Source: WLMZ01 sp037139095 (GTDB lineage Bacteria; Actinomycetota; Acidimicrobiia; Acidimicrobiales; Ilumatobacteraceae). From it: 64,000 nucleotides of DNA. The position numbers and the translations under genes are program-made. The stretch covers positions 124,001 through 188,000 of the forward strand of contig JBAXHD010000001.1 in assembly GCA_037139095.1 (NCBI GenBank), in the 5' to 3' direction. Below are positions 7,083 to 14,962 of the stretch, piece by piece; position 1 is the first letter of the stretch; every line of letters starts with the position of its first letter. The notes below the pieces were generated by a model. That model was not told the origin of the DNA. It searched no databases and worked only from the letters and a program-made list of their open reading frames with translations.

Positions 7083-9365
7083 TTATGCGCTGGCGATTGC
7101 TCGCCACACCCGCTCGGCCGTTGCTGGCATGTCGATGTGGCGAACACCGAGGTGGCTCAACGCATCGATAACCGCTGACTGCACCGCTGGGGTGGAACCA
7201 ATGGTGCCGCTCTCGCCGATGCCCTTCGCGCCCAACGGGTTCACCGGTGTTGGTGTCTCCATGTGGATCACTTCGTAGCTTGGAAGTTCGGCTGCCGAGA
7301 TCATCGCGTAGTCGGCGAGGTTCGAGGTGACGGGGTTGCCGTCGTCGTCGTAGCACACCTCTTCGAGCAAGGCTTGCGCTGCGCCTTGGGCGATGCCGCC
7401 GTGAATCTGACCATCGAGCAACAGTGGGTTAAGCACGCGTCCGGCATCGTCGCAGGCAACATGACGGATGAGGCGAACCTGACCTGTCTCGGTGTCGACT
7501 TCGACCACGGCAACGTGAGCGCCGAACGGATACGTGGCGCTTGCGGCAGAGAACGTGGTGCTCTGCTTGAGACCGCCTTCGGCCTTCATCGCGACGGCAA
7601 GATCGGCCCAAGTCTTTGAGACAGCGGGCGTGCCGATGACGTTGAATGATCCGGTCTCTTTGTCGAGCACGACATCGGCTTCGTCGGCTTCGAGCAAACG
7701 TGCGGCAAGCTTGGTGGCCTGCTCGACGAGTTCGATGGCAGCTTTGTTGACGGCTGCGCCACCCTGCTGCAGCGAACGTGAACCCATGGTTCCGCCGCCC
7801 GTGGGGACGAGGTCGGTATCGCCCCACACCAGCTCGATGCGGTCCATTGGGATGCCGGTCTGCTCGGCAGTGATCATCGCAAATGCAGTGGCGTGGCCCT
7901 GCCCGTGAGGCGAGGTGCCGGTGAACACGATGGCGCGACCGTCGTCGAGCACTTCGATCTTGGCGTCGTCGCCCATTGGCGGCACGCCACCGGTGATCTC
8001 GACGTACACGCTGACGCCGATGCCGAGCTGCTTCACGGCGCCGCTGGTACGACGAGTGGCCTGATCGGCACGCAGTGCCGGGTAATCGGCTGCGGCGAGG
8101 GCCTTATCGAGTGCCACTTCGTAGTTGCCGACATCGTAGGTCTGGCCGATGGAGGTGGTGTATGGCTCAAGGAACTTGGGGATCAGGTTGACGCGGCGCA
8201 CTTCGGCGGCATCCATGCCAATCTCGGCGGCAAAAAGATCCATCGCTCGCTCGATGGCTGCTGTTGCCTCTGGGCGGCCTGCGCCGCGATAGGCAACCAC
8301 TGGCGTGGTGTTGGTGACCACACTGGTGGTGCGCACCTCGATGTTGGGGATGGCATACACGCCACTGGCCATTGGCCGGGTCATGAACGGAGCCAGCACG
8401 GTTGCCATGTCGGCGAAGCCGCCGCAGTCTTGAAGGACGAGCAACTGGTAGTGCGAAACCTTGCCATCGCGTGAGCCGCCGATGGTGATGTACTGAACTT
8501 GGGCACGCCCGTGGCCGAGGGCAACCATGCTTTCGCTGCGGGTCTCGCGCCAGCACAGCGGACGGCCAACAAGCTTCGAGAGCCGGCCAAGCAGAAGTTC
8601 TTCGGGATAGGCGCCGATCTTGGCGCCGAAGCCGCCGCCCACGTCGGGTGTGAGCACGCGAACATCGGCATCGGCAACACCGTTGGCCGTGACAAGTTGG
8701 CCCTTCACGCCTTGAGCGTGCTGGGTGCTGATCCACTGGTAGAGCCGGCCATCGACCCATGCCACGGACGAACCGCGGACTTCCATCGGGCAAGGCGCAA
8801 CGCGCTGGTTGATGAAGCGACCCTTGACCACCACATCGCAGCCTTCGAAGTATGCGTCGGCGGTGTTGTCGGGCATGCCGAGCATGGTGGTGTCGAACAC
8901 CACGTTGCTGCCAGCGCTTGGGAAGATGTGGGTGGCTGAGGCCATTGCGGTTTCGACATCGGTGAACGCCTCGAGTGGGTCGATGTCGATGATGACGGCG
9001 TTGGCGGCGTCTTCACCCTGAACGCGCTCTTCGGTGATGATGACGGCAACCGGCTCGCCCACGTAGCGCACCTTGTCGCTGGCCAACATGGTGCGCGCCA
9101 CCGTTGGATTGAACGCTGCGCCTACGGGCTCGAGGCCAAGGCTGGCTGCTGTGTACACAGCGATGACGCCGGGCATTGCCTCGGCCTCGCTGGTGTCGAT
9201 GGAGACGATGGTGCCGTGGGCAAACTGGCTACGCACATACGTGACATGCGCTGCCCCCGCGAGCAGTGGCTCGTGCTGAAGGTCGTCGACGTAGGTTCCG
9301 CCTACGGTAAGGAATTTCGGATCTTCTTTGCGAAGAACACGATTGCCGAGAATGCTGCCGCCCAT
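7083..9365 (-). CDS. Molybdopterin-binding large subunit, xanthine dehydrogenase / form II CO dehydrogenase-like
   Basis: 760 residues. The N terminus (GNRVLRKEDPKFLTVGGTYVDDL, read in two parts) is the aldehyde oxidase a/b hammerhead domain; VGGGFGAK lies near 242-249. AYRGAGR at about 358-364 is the loop that marks form II CoxL-like enzymes, as opposed to AYXCSFR of true form I CO dehydrogenase. GIGESGT near the C terminus holds the catalytic Glu. The ATG at 9365 follows CAGGGGG. The family normally works with an FAD subunit (CoxM) and a 2Fe-2S subunit (CoxS); neither is adjacent, so partners must come from elsewhere. The substrate is unknown; CO oxidation should not be assumed. Confidence 0.88.
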   Translation of the reverse strand: MGGSILGNRVLRKEDPKFLTVGGTYVDDLQHEPLLAGAAHVTYVRSQFAHGTIVSIDTSEAEAMPGVIAVYTAASLGLEPVGAAFNPTVARTMLASDKVRYVGEPVAVIITEERVQGEDAANAVIIDIDPLEAFTDVETAMASATHIFPSAGSNVVFDTTMLGMPDNTADAYFEGCDVVVKGRFINQRVAPCPMEVRGSSVAWVDGRLYQWISTQHAQGVKGQLVTANGVADADVRVLTPDVGGGFGAKIGAYPEELLLGRLSKLVGRPLCWRETRSESMVALGHGRAQVQYITIGGSRDGKVSHYQLLVLQDCGGFADMATVLAPFMTRPMASGVYAIPNIEVRTTSVVTNTTPVVAYRGAGRPEATAAIERAMDLFAAEIGMDAAEVRRVNLIPKFLEPYTTSIGQTYDVGNYEVALDKALAAADYPALRADQATRRTSGAVKQLGIGVSVYVEITGGVPPMGDDAKIEVLDDGRAIVFTGTSPHGQGHATAFAMITAEQTGIPMDRIELVWGDTDLVPTGGGTMGSRSLQQGGAAVNKAAIELVEQATKLAARLLEADEADVVLDKETGSFNVIGTPAVSKTWADLAVAMKAEGGLKQSTTFSAASATYPFGAHVAVVEVDTETGQVRLIRHVACDDAGRVLNPLLLDGQIHGGIAQGAAQALLEEVCYDDDGNPVTSNLADYAMISAAELPSYEVIHMETPTPVNPLGAKGIGESGTIGSTPAVQSAVIDALSHLGVRHIDMPATAERVWRAIASA

Positions 9366-9463
9366 GCGGGACCCCCTGAGAACGCTGATGCTGAAACCCC
9401 GACAATACTCACTGCAGCGGTGCATTGCCGCAGTCCGCCCCGAATGTTCTGGCCGTCTTGCGC

Positions 9464-10006
9464 CTAGGGGTTTGTGACTGGGGCCGCTGCATCGGATTCG
9501 GCTTGGCGAATCGCAATGATTTGGGTCACGAGGTCGTACGGCCAACCGGGGGGCAAGGCGGTGGGCGCAGGTCCTACCGGCATGACCGTGATGCGCTGTT
9601 CGCCCTTTTCGACGAAGTCGATGACTTCGCGGGCGGCCTGCTTGATGCCATCGTCGGTCTGCAACCGATCGACTTCGGTCTGCAACTGATCGTTGGCTTG
9701 GTTGAGCGTGGCAACCTGGCTGGTGCCCTTCGCCAATTGCTGGCGCTGATGGAACCATGAACTGATGGGCAACACAAACAGTGCCGCGCCAATTGCAAGC
9801 ACGATGAGCGACGTGAATACGGCGAGCAACATCCGGCCGCTGCGCTGAGGAATGATTTCGACAGACGACGTAGAGCTGGCGATGTCGGTGACTCGGTGAG
9901 TGGCGTGGGTCTCGATGGGAACCGTGGTCTTTTGGAGACGTGGTCGCTCGACCTTTGCGTGCATACGCGGGCGCGGAATTGTGCTCGTGCGATGGGCGTT
10001 GCTCAC
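9464..10006 (-). CDS. FtsB/DivIC-like septum formation initiator
   Basis: About 180 residues: a basic, Pro-rich cytoplasmic N terminus, one transmembrane helix (MLLAVFTSLIVLAIGAALFVL, about residues 57-77), a short coiled coil (HQRQQLAKGTSQVATLNQAND) and the DGIKQAAREVIDFVEKGEQ segment typical of FtsB/DivIC proteins. These bridge FtsL and FtsQ in the divisome. It lies 73 bp downstream of eno, as in many actinobacteria. The start is uncertain: GTG 10006 was chosen because it falls inside the intergenic gap, and ATG 9964 is the alternative. Neither has a good Shine-Dalgarno site. Confidence 0.8.
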   Translation of the reverse strand: MSNAHRTSTIPRPRMHAKVERPRLQKTTVPIETHATHRVTDIASSTSSVEIIPQRSGRMLLAVFTSLIVLAIGAALFVLPISSWFHQRQQLAKGTSQVATLNQANDQLQTEVDRLQTDDGIKQAAREVIDFVEKGEQRITVMPVGPAPTALPPGWPYDLVTQIIAIRQAESDAAAPVTNP

Positions 10007-10079
10007 GGCCGTTAGTTTCGCAGCTTCATCGGCGAAAACTGCGGCACCTGAATCACTGCGATATTGCGGGGCGGTTGAG

Positions 10080-11360
10080 TCAGGACCGTGGCGCCAATGC
10101 TGCGCGACCGCGAAAGGCAGCGGCTTCGCCGAGCTGTTCTTCGATGCGCAGAAGTTGGTTGTACTTCGCAACACGGTCGCTGCGGGCAGGTGCACCGGTC
10201 TTGATCTGGCCGCAGTTCGTGGCCACGGCGAGATCGGCGATTGTGGTGTCTTCGGTCTCGCCGCTGCGATGGCTCATCACGCTGGTGTACGAGTGGCTCG
10301 TGGCGAGTTCGACGGTTTGCAGTGTCTCGGTGAGTGTGCCGATCTGGTTGACCTTCACCAGCACGCTGTTGCCCACGCTACGGTCGATGCCCATCTGCAA
10401 ACGCTCGGCGTTGGTAACGAACACATCGTCGCCAACCAATTGGATACGGCTACCTAGCGAGGCGGTGAGCGAGGCCCATCCGTCCCAGTCGTCTTCGGCC
10501 ATGCCGTCTTCGATGGAGACAATGGGATACAGCGAAACGAGACGCGTCCAGTAGGCCACGAGCTCGTCGGCGTTGAGCACCTTGCCTTCGCCAGCAAGGT
10601 TGTAGCGGCCGTCGCGATAGAGCTCGCTCATCGCAGGATCGAGGGCGATGGCAATGTCTTGGCCGGGGCGATATCCGGCTCGCTCGATGGCTTCGATGAG
10701 CGCCTTAATGGCATCTTCGTTGCTGGCGAGGTTGGGGGCAAAGCCGCCTTCGTCGCCCACTGCGGTGGACAGACCACGTTCGTGCAGCACGGCTTTCAGA
10801 CTGTGATAGGTCTCGGTGCCCCACCGCAGAGCTTCGCGAAAGCTAGATGCGCCAACGGGCATCACCATGAACTCTTGGAGGTCGATGTTGTTGTCGGCAT
10901 GCGCGCCGCCGTTGATGACGTTCATCATTGGTACTGGCAGCACATGTGCATTGGGTCCGCCGACATAGCGGTACAGCGGCAGCTTCACTTCGGCAGCTGC
11001 TGCCTTTGAGACGGCGAGGCTGACGCCCAAGACTGCGTTGGCTCCGAGGCGCGCTTTGTTGTCGGTGCCATCAAGATCGATGAGCGACATATCGACGAGT
11101 CGTTGATCGAGTGCATCGATGCGGTTGAGGGCCTGAGCGATCTCGCCGTTGACGAATGCCACAGCCTTGGTCACGCCTTTGCCGAGGTAACGCGCTCCGC
11201 CGTCGCGCAACTCGACGGCTTCGTGTTCGCCGGTAGATGCACCCGACGGGACAGCGGCTCTCGCGCTAGCACCCGACTCAAGGGTGACCTCGACCTCGAC
11301 AGTTGGATTCCCCCGGGAATCAAGAATCTCGCGACCAACGACACTGACGATCTCAGACAT
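10080..11360 (-). CDS. eno: Enolase
   Basis: 426 residues, standard length. It converts 2-phosphoglycerate to phosphoenolpyruvate in glycolysis. The N terminus SEIVSVVGREILDSRGNPTVE, the metal and active-site region DEGGFAPNLASNEDA, LVGDDVFVTN and the signature SHRSGETEDTTIADLAVA are all present. ATG 11360 is preferred over the in-frame GTG at 11369 because a TAACGT box ends 7 nt before it, the pattern of a leaderless transcript. It is followed by the ftsB-like gene. Confidence 0.97.
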   Translation of the reverse strand: MSEIVSVVGREILDSRGNPTVEVEVTLESGASARAAVPSGASTGEHEAVELRDGGARYLGKGVTKAVAFVNGEIAQALNRIDALDQRLVDMSLIDLDGTDNKARLGANAVLGVSLAVSKAAAAEVKLPLYRYVGGPNAHVLPVPMMNVINGGAHADNNIDLQEFMVMPVGASSFREALRWGTETYHSLKAVLHERGLSTAVGDEGGFAPNLASNEDAIKALIEAIERAGYRPGQDIAIALDPAMSELYRDGRYNLAGEGKVLNADELVAYWTRLVSLYPIVSIEDGMAEDDWDGWASLTASLGSRIQLVGDDVFVTNAERLQMGIDRSVGNSVLVKVNQIGTLTETLQTVELATSHSYTSVMSHRSGETEDTTIADLAVATNCGQIKTGAPARSDRVAKYNQLLRIEEQLGEAAAFRGRAALAPRS

Positions 11361-11367
11361 GTGGTTC

Positions 11368-11373
11368 ACGTTA
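11368..11373 (-). promoter_or_regulatory. Probable -10 box of leaderless eno transcript
   Basis: TAACGT, 7 nt upstream of the eno ATG at 11360. It matches the TANNNT pattern seen before many genes in this window. Confidence 0.5.
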
Positions 11374-11463
11374 GTAGGCGTGCGGTCGCCGCCAAGTTTC
11401 GAAAGATCTCTGTTTCCTCTTTACGTTCCTCAAGCTGCATTCGAATGTGTCGATACGAGATGT

Positions 11464-12984
11464 ATGACGAGCATGGCGGAAACGGTAAACGAAGGGGATG
11501 GAGTACGGTCAGGCCGTGGCTTCGCCGCCCGCGCGCCTCTGCCAGAGTTGGCACAGCGGTGGCTGGCATTTGCATCGCTTGTGCTACTTGGCATTCTTGC
11601 GGTGGTTTTCGGCTTCCTCTTTAAGCACAACTTCGACCTCTACGAGCGGGGTGATCCACCAATTCCTGGCGTCTTCCGCGGACAAGTCATTGATCACCTT
11701 GTGTATGGGCAAGTGGCCTTGGTGGTGGCGATGGCAGCGCTTGCAATCTGGAGCGGTGTTGTCGTAGCCAATGCGCGGCGGGTGTTCTACAGCTTGCGTT
11801 CTGTGCCTGCGGCGGTTGGCGGGTGGTTGTTCGTTCCGTTAGTGGCCTTTGCAGCGCACGAGTCGCTTGACCGAGCGCTGAAGTCAGGATGGATCATCAC
11901 CATCGCTGCGTCGTTGCTGTTTATGTATGTGCCGCATGGAACCATTGGTGGCACTGCGAGAGACCTCGGTGGCAGCTCGTACTTGGCCAGAGTTTGGTAC
12001 GTGCTAGCGCTTCTCGCCGCATTGTTGATGTGGGGCGCGCTCGCCGGAACATCGAGTGGACTACCGAGTTCAGATCCCCAAATGGCCATGCGCCTGAAGG
12101 CCTATCTGTGCTTCGTTGCCGGCTTGCTGTTGTTCGCCGCAGCAGCGACATTCTTTGCCACAGCACAAAACCTTGCGGCGCTCACTCACCACAAGTGGGC
12201 AGACGCGCTGGCGCCTCGCAGCGCCTCGCGAATACCAATCGGTTCCGTTGAGGTAACTCGTTCGGCTGAGTTCGTGTCGAAGGAACCCTTGCCCACACAT
12301 GCCCTTCGTGTTGTGGTGTGGTGCGGTTTGTTTGTATTTAATACAGCTGCGGTGGCGGCTACGTTCGACTTGCGGCGCCGAGCGATTCATGTCGAGACGC
12401 ACGATGGCAGCGTGGCGGCGCATAGCTTGTTGGCTTCAGCCACGCAGATGTTCAACCGCATCGTTGTGCTCGGCATCGCCACCCACGTGATGTATGTGGT
12501 GTGGGCGATGGCGGCAGCAACAAATGCCCGGCGACGCACGCTTCTGGCGCCTTCGGCTCGGGTAACCGCCTTGTCGTTCGTTGGTGGCGCAGCTCTGTTT
12601 CCTTTTGTGTCCCGAGATCACGACACGTTTGCGGCGGCGATGATGGTGGGTGCGATTGGTGTTGTGTGCATTGGCTTTGTGGTCGGACAACTGTTGCTTG
12701 GCCGTGCCAGCGTTGCTCTCGGCGGATCCGGCCGGATCTTTTTGATGTGGCTGATCGCCGAGTTCGGATTGTGCTCAACCATGGCCTACGTGAGTCGCGT
12801 GGCTCGCGTAGATGCGGAGTTACTCACCATTGGTGGTCTCCTCGCAGGATTTGCTGTGCTGAGCAGCGTGCTGGGATGGCTGGCGATGGACCGACTCGAT
12901 AAGCGCTGCGGCACCGATTCAGGAGCAGTGGTGTCGCCGATTCACTTTGCGATGTCGCGCTCTTTGACTTCGTCCCAGAGCTGA
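11464..12984 (+). CDS. Unknown polytopic membrane protein
   Basis: About 506 residues from ATG 11464 (an in-frame ATG at 11473 is equally possible). Nine or ten hydrophobic helices are evident, including WLAFASLVLLGILAVVFGFL, ALVVAMAALAIWSGVVVA and TIGGLLAGFAVLSSVLGWL, with no soluble catalytic domain and no motif I recognise. It is transcribed against the surrounding eno and mazG genes. Its last 43 bp overlap the 3' end of mazG, so the final residues (PIHFAMSRSLTSSQS) are encoded antisense to mazG. Confidence 0.72.
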   Translation: MTSMAETVNEGDGVRSGRGFAARAPLPELAQRWLAFASLVLLGILAVVFGFLFKHNFDLYERGDPPIPGVFRGQVIDHLVYGQVALVVAMAALAIWSGVVVANARRVFYSLRSVPAAVGGWLFVPLVAFAAHESLDRALKSGWIITIAASLLFMYVPHGTIGGTARDLGGSSYLARVWYVLALLAALLMWGALAGTSSGLPSSDPQMAMRLKAYLCFVAGLLLFAAAATFFATAQNLAALTHHKWADALAPRSASRIPIGSVEVTRSAEFVSKEPLPTHALRVVVWCGLFVFNTAAVAATFDLRRRAIHVETHDGSVAAHSLLASATQMFNRIVVLGIATHVMYVVWAMAAATNARRRTLLAPSARVTALSFVGGAALFPFVSRDHDTFAAAMMVGAIGVVCIGFVVGQLLLGRASVALGGSGRIFLMWLIAEFGLCSTMAYVSRVARVDAELLTIGGLLAGFAVLSSVLGWLAMDRLDKRCGTDSGAVVSPIHFAMSRSLTSSQS

Positions 12985-14408
12985 TCGAGCGTCTCAAGGC
13001 TGGCACTGGCCAGCTCGATTGATCGCTCAGCGGCCAACTGCTCAACGCCCTCGAAGCGGTGCCGGAACTTGGCTACGGCTGCTCGCAACGCCACCTCGGG
13101 GTCGAGCTTGAGATGCCTTGCCACGTTGACCACCGAGAACAGCAAGTCACCGAGTTCATCAGCGGCGGCTTGTTTATCGCCAGAGGCATGAGCCTGCATG
13201 AGCTCGTTGGTCTCTTCGGCGATCTTTGGGAGAGCCCCCTGCACATCAGGCCAATCGAACCCAACGCTTGACGCTTTGCGCTGCGCTTTGTAGGCGTATG
13301 ACAACGACGGCAACGAATTTGGGATGCCATCGAAAATGCTGGTTCGGCCCTTCTCGGCGCGCTTGATGGCTTCCCAATTGCTCAGCACTTCGTCGGTGGA
13401 CTCTGCGTTTACGTTGGCAAATACATGAGGGTGACGACGCACAAGTTTGTCGTGGATTCCCTGGGTGATGTCGGCGATAGTGAAGCGACCCTGTTGCTCG
13501 GCGATGGTGGCGTGAAACTCGATCTGGTAGAGCAGATCGCCGAGTTCTTCAATGAGGTCTTCGTCAGTAGCGGGATCGTTGGGGTCGAGGGCTTGAAGCG
13601 CGTCGACAACTTCGTATGTTTCTTCGAGCAAGTGAGGGATGAGCGAGGTGTGGGTCTGCTCGATATCCCATGGGCATTGCTCGCGTAATGTGCGGGCCAA
13701 GGCGTGGAAGCGCGCGTAGTGCTCTGCCACGGCGACATTGAGATGCTCGACGTAAATGCTGGTGAGGTGATCGGCCTCGATGACGTGATCCATTTGTGAC
13801 CACGTGGTGTGCGTGATCAGTTCGTCGGGTGTGCCGAGACGCTGCAGCACGACAACCGCGACGTCGTCGTTGTCGGCATCGCTGGTGTCGTCGACCGCAA
13901 GCTTGATATCGCTGAGTACCCAGTTTGCATGGCAATGCGCAATGAGTAACGGACCATTTTCGCCGGCTGCAGCCGTGGCAAATTCGTGGCCATCGATGAG
14001 CCGCAACGCTGTCTCGACCGGGTCGATGCCAAGCGCGTTGTAGGCCAGATCGAGAAACGACATCGCGGGCAATAACACGCAGTGCACACGGGGGTCGGCG
14101 CGAAGGTGACGAACGCTGCGTTCGAGGACCAATGGTGATCCCGGAACTGCGTAGAGCACTTCGCCATGCTCGATGGCGCCAGCGATAACAGTGGCGGTGA
14201 TCTGCGCGTAGACCGACTCGAATGTGTCGACGGTTTCATACAGATGATCAAACGAGATTGCGTTAGTTACCAGCGTGGCCGAGGGATGAACCGAGGTGCG
14301 CAGGTATCGGTGCTGAGCCTGAGCAATCGCGAACCGAGTCTGGTCGGTGACGAACTCGGGGCCACCCGGGCCGAGGCCCACAACGATGACCCGAGCAGGG
14401 GATGCCAT
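12942..14408 (-). CDS. mazG: Nucleoside triphosphate pyrophosphohydrolase MazG with N-terminal tetrapyrrole-methylase-like domain
   Basis: 488 residues. Residues 1 to about 230 form a tetrapyrrole (corrin/porphyrin) methylase-like domain (VVGLGPGGPEF, YAVPGSPLVLE). Two MazG domains follow. The first has CPWDIEQTH, HLLEETYEVVDAL and EELGDLLYQIEFH; the second has EETNELMQAH and DELGDLLFSVVN. The Glu/Asp sets bind Mg2+ for hydrolysis of NTPs to NMP and PPi, which cleans the nucleotide pool. The methylase fusion is like B. subtilis YabN. The start overlaps the upstream lipoprotein stop (TAATG), implying coupling. Confidence 0.93.
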   Translation of the reverse strand: MASPARVIVVGLGPGGPEFVTDQTRFAIAQAQHRYLRTSVHPSATLVTNAISFDHLYETVDTFESVYAQITATVIAGAIEHGEVLYAVPGSPLVLERSVRHLRADPRVHCVLLPAMSFLDLAYNALGIDPVETALRLIDGHEFATAAAGENGPLLIAHCHANWVLSDIKLAVDDTSDADNDDVAVVVLQRLGTPDELITHTTWSQMDHVIEADHLTSIYVEHLNVAVAEHYARFHALARTLREQCPWDIEQTHTSLIPHLLEETYEVVDALQALDPNDPATDEDLIEELGDLLYQIEFHATIAEQQGRFTIADITQGIHDKLVRRHPHVFANVNAESTDEVLSNWEAIKRAEKGRTSIFDGIPNSLPSLSYAYKAQRKASSVGFDWPDVQGALPKIAEETNELMQAHASGDKQAAADELGDLLFSVVNVARHLKLDPEVALRAAVAKFRHRFEGVEQLAAERSIELASASLETLDQLWDEVKERDIAK

Positions 14409-14962
14409 TAGCGCGATTGAACGACTTGGCCGGAGGAGGGATCCCACATGCCATAGCGGCTATCGATGCTGATGTGGGCCACTGACGCAGTCTGGCCAAG
14501 GGTGGTGCTTGCTGAGTCGCCAAATGTCTTCTTGAGTGCCGCTGGCAGCGTCTGGGCATCGAGCACGAACAGTTGCAGTTCGGGAGCGAGCTTCTTCCAG
14601 ATTTCACCGCTGGGGCCCGTGCTGAAGGTATCTGCGACGGCCTTGCGATCGGCGTCGGAAACCGAAACACCCTTGCCGTCGAGAGCGGTCTTCATGAGGG
14701 TGGTGCTGATCCACTGCAAGAGAACCTTGCGGGCAGCGGCGCCGGGCACGCCTTCGGGGCCGACCGCGGGAAAGCCGAATGCTTCGGCGTTGGCGGCCTG
14801 GCCGGAGAGCAAGATCTCGAACTGCTTCACCGAAAGGTCGTGTTTGCCGGTGGCATCGACAACTGAAACGGCATTTCGGTGGGTGGAGACTGTGCTGCAA
14901 CCCGAGGTGGCGATGCCTGCGAAGGCAACTGCAGCCAGAGCGATGGAGAGGCGACGAATCAC
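14408..14962 (-). CDS. SurA N-terminal-domain lipoprotein
   Basis: 184 residues with a signal peptide ending in a lipobox (TSGC, Cys22), then a helical SurA-N-like region (LSVKQFEILLSGQAANAEAF, VLLQWISTTLMKTALDG). No parvulin PPIase domain follows. It is probably an extracytoplasmic chaperone-like lipoprotein anchored to the membrane. The GTG start overlaps the mfd stop by 4 bp (GTGA) and its own stop overlaps mazG, so mfd, this gene and mazG form a tightly coupled operon. Function beyond the fold is unknown. Confidence 0.8.
   Translation of the reverse strand: MIRRLSIALAAVAFAGIATSGCSTVSTHRNAVSVVDATGKHDLSVKQFEILLSGQAANAEAFGFPAVGPEGVPGAAARKVLLQWISTTLMKTALDGKGVSVSDADRKAVADTFSTGPSGEIWKKLAPELQLFVLDAQTLPAALKKTFGDSASTTLGQTASVAHISIDSRYGMWDPSSGQVVQSR

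Noticed and set aside
9366..9758. Upstream extension of the CoxL-type frame by 131 codons
   Set aside because: It would run through the ftsB-like gene in another frame. ATG 9365 has a Shine-Dalgarno-like GGGGG and gives the usual N terminus of the family.
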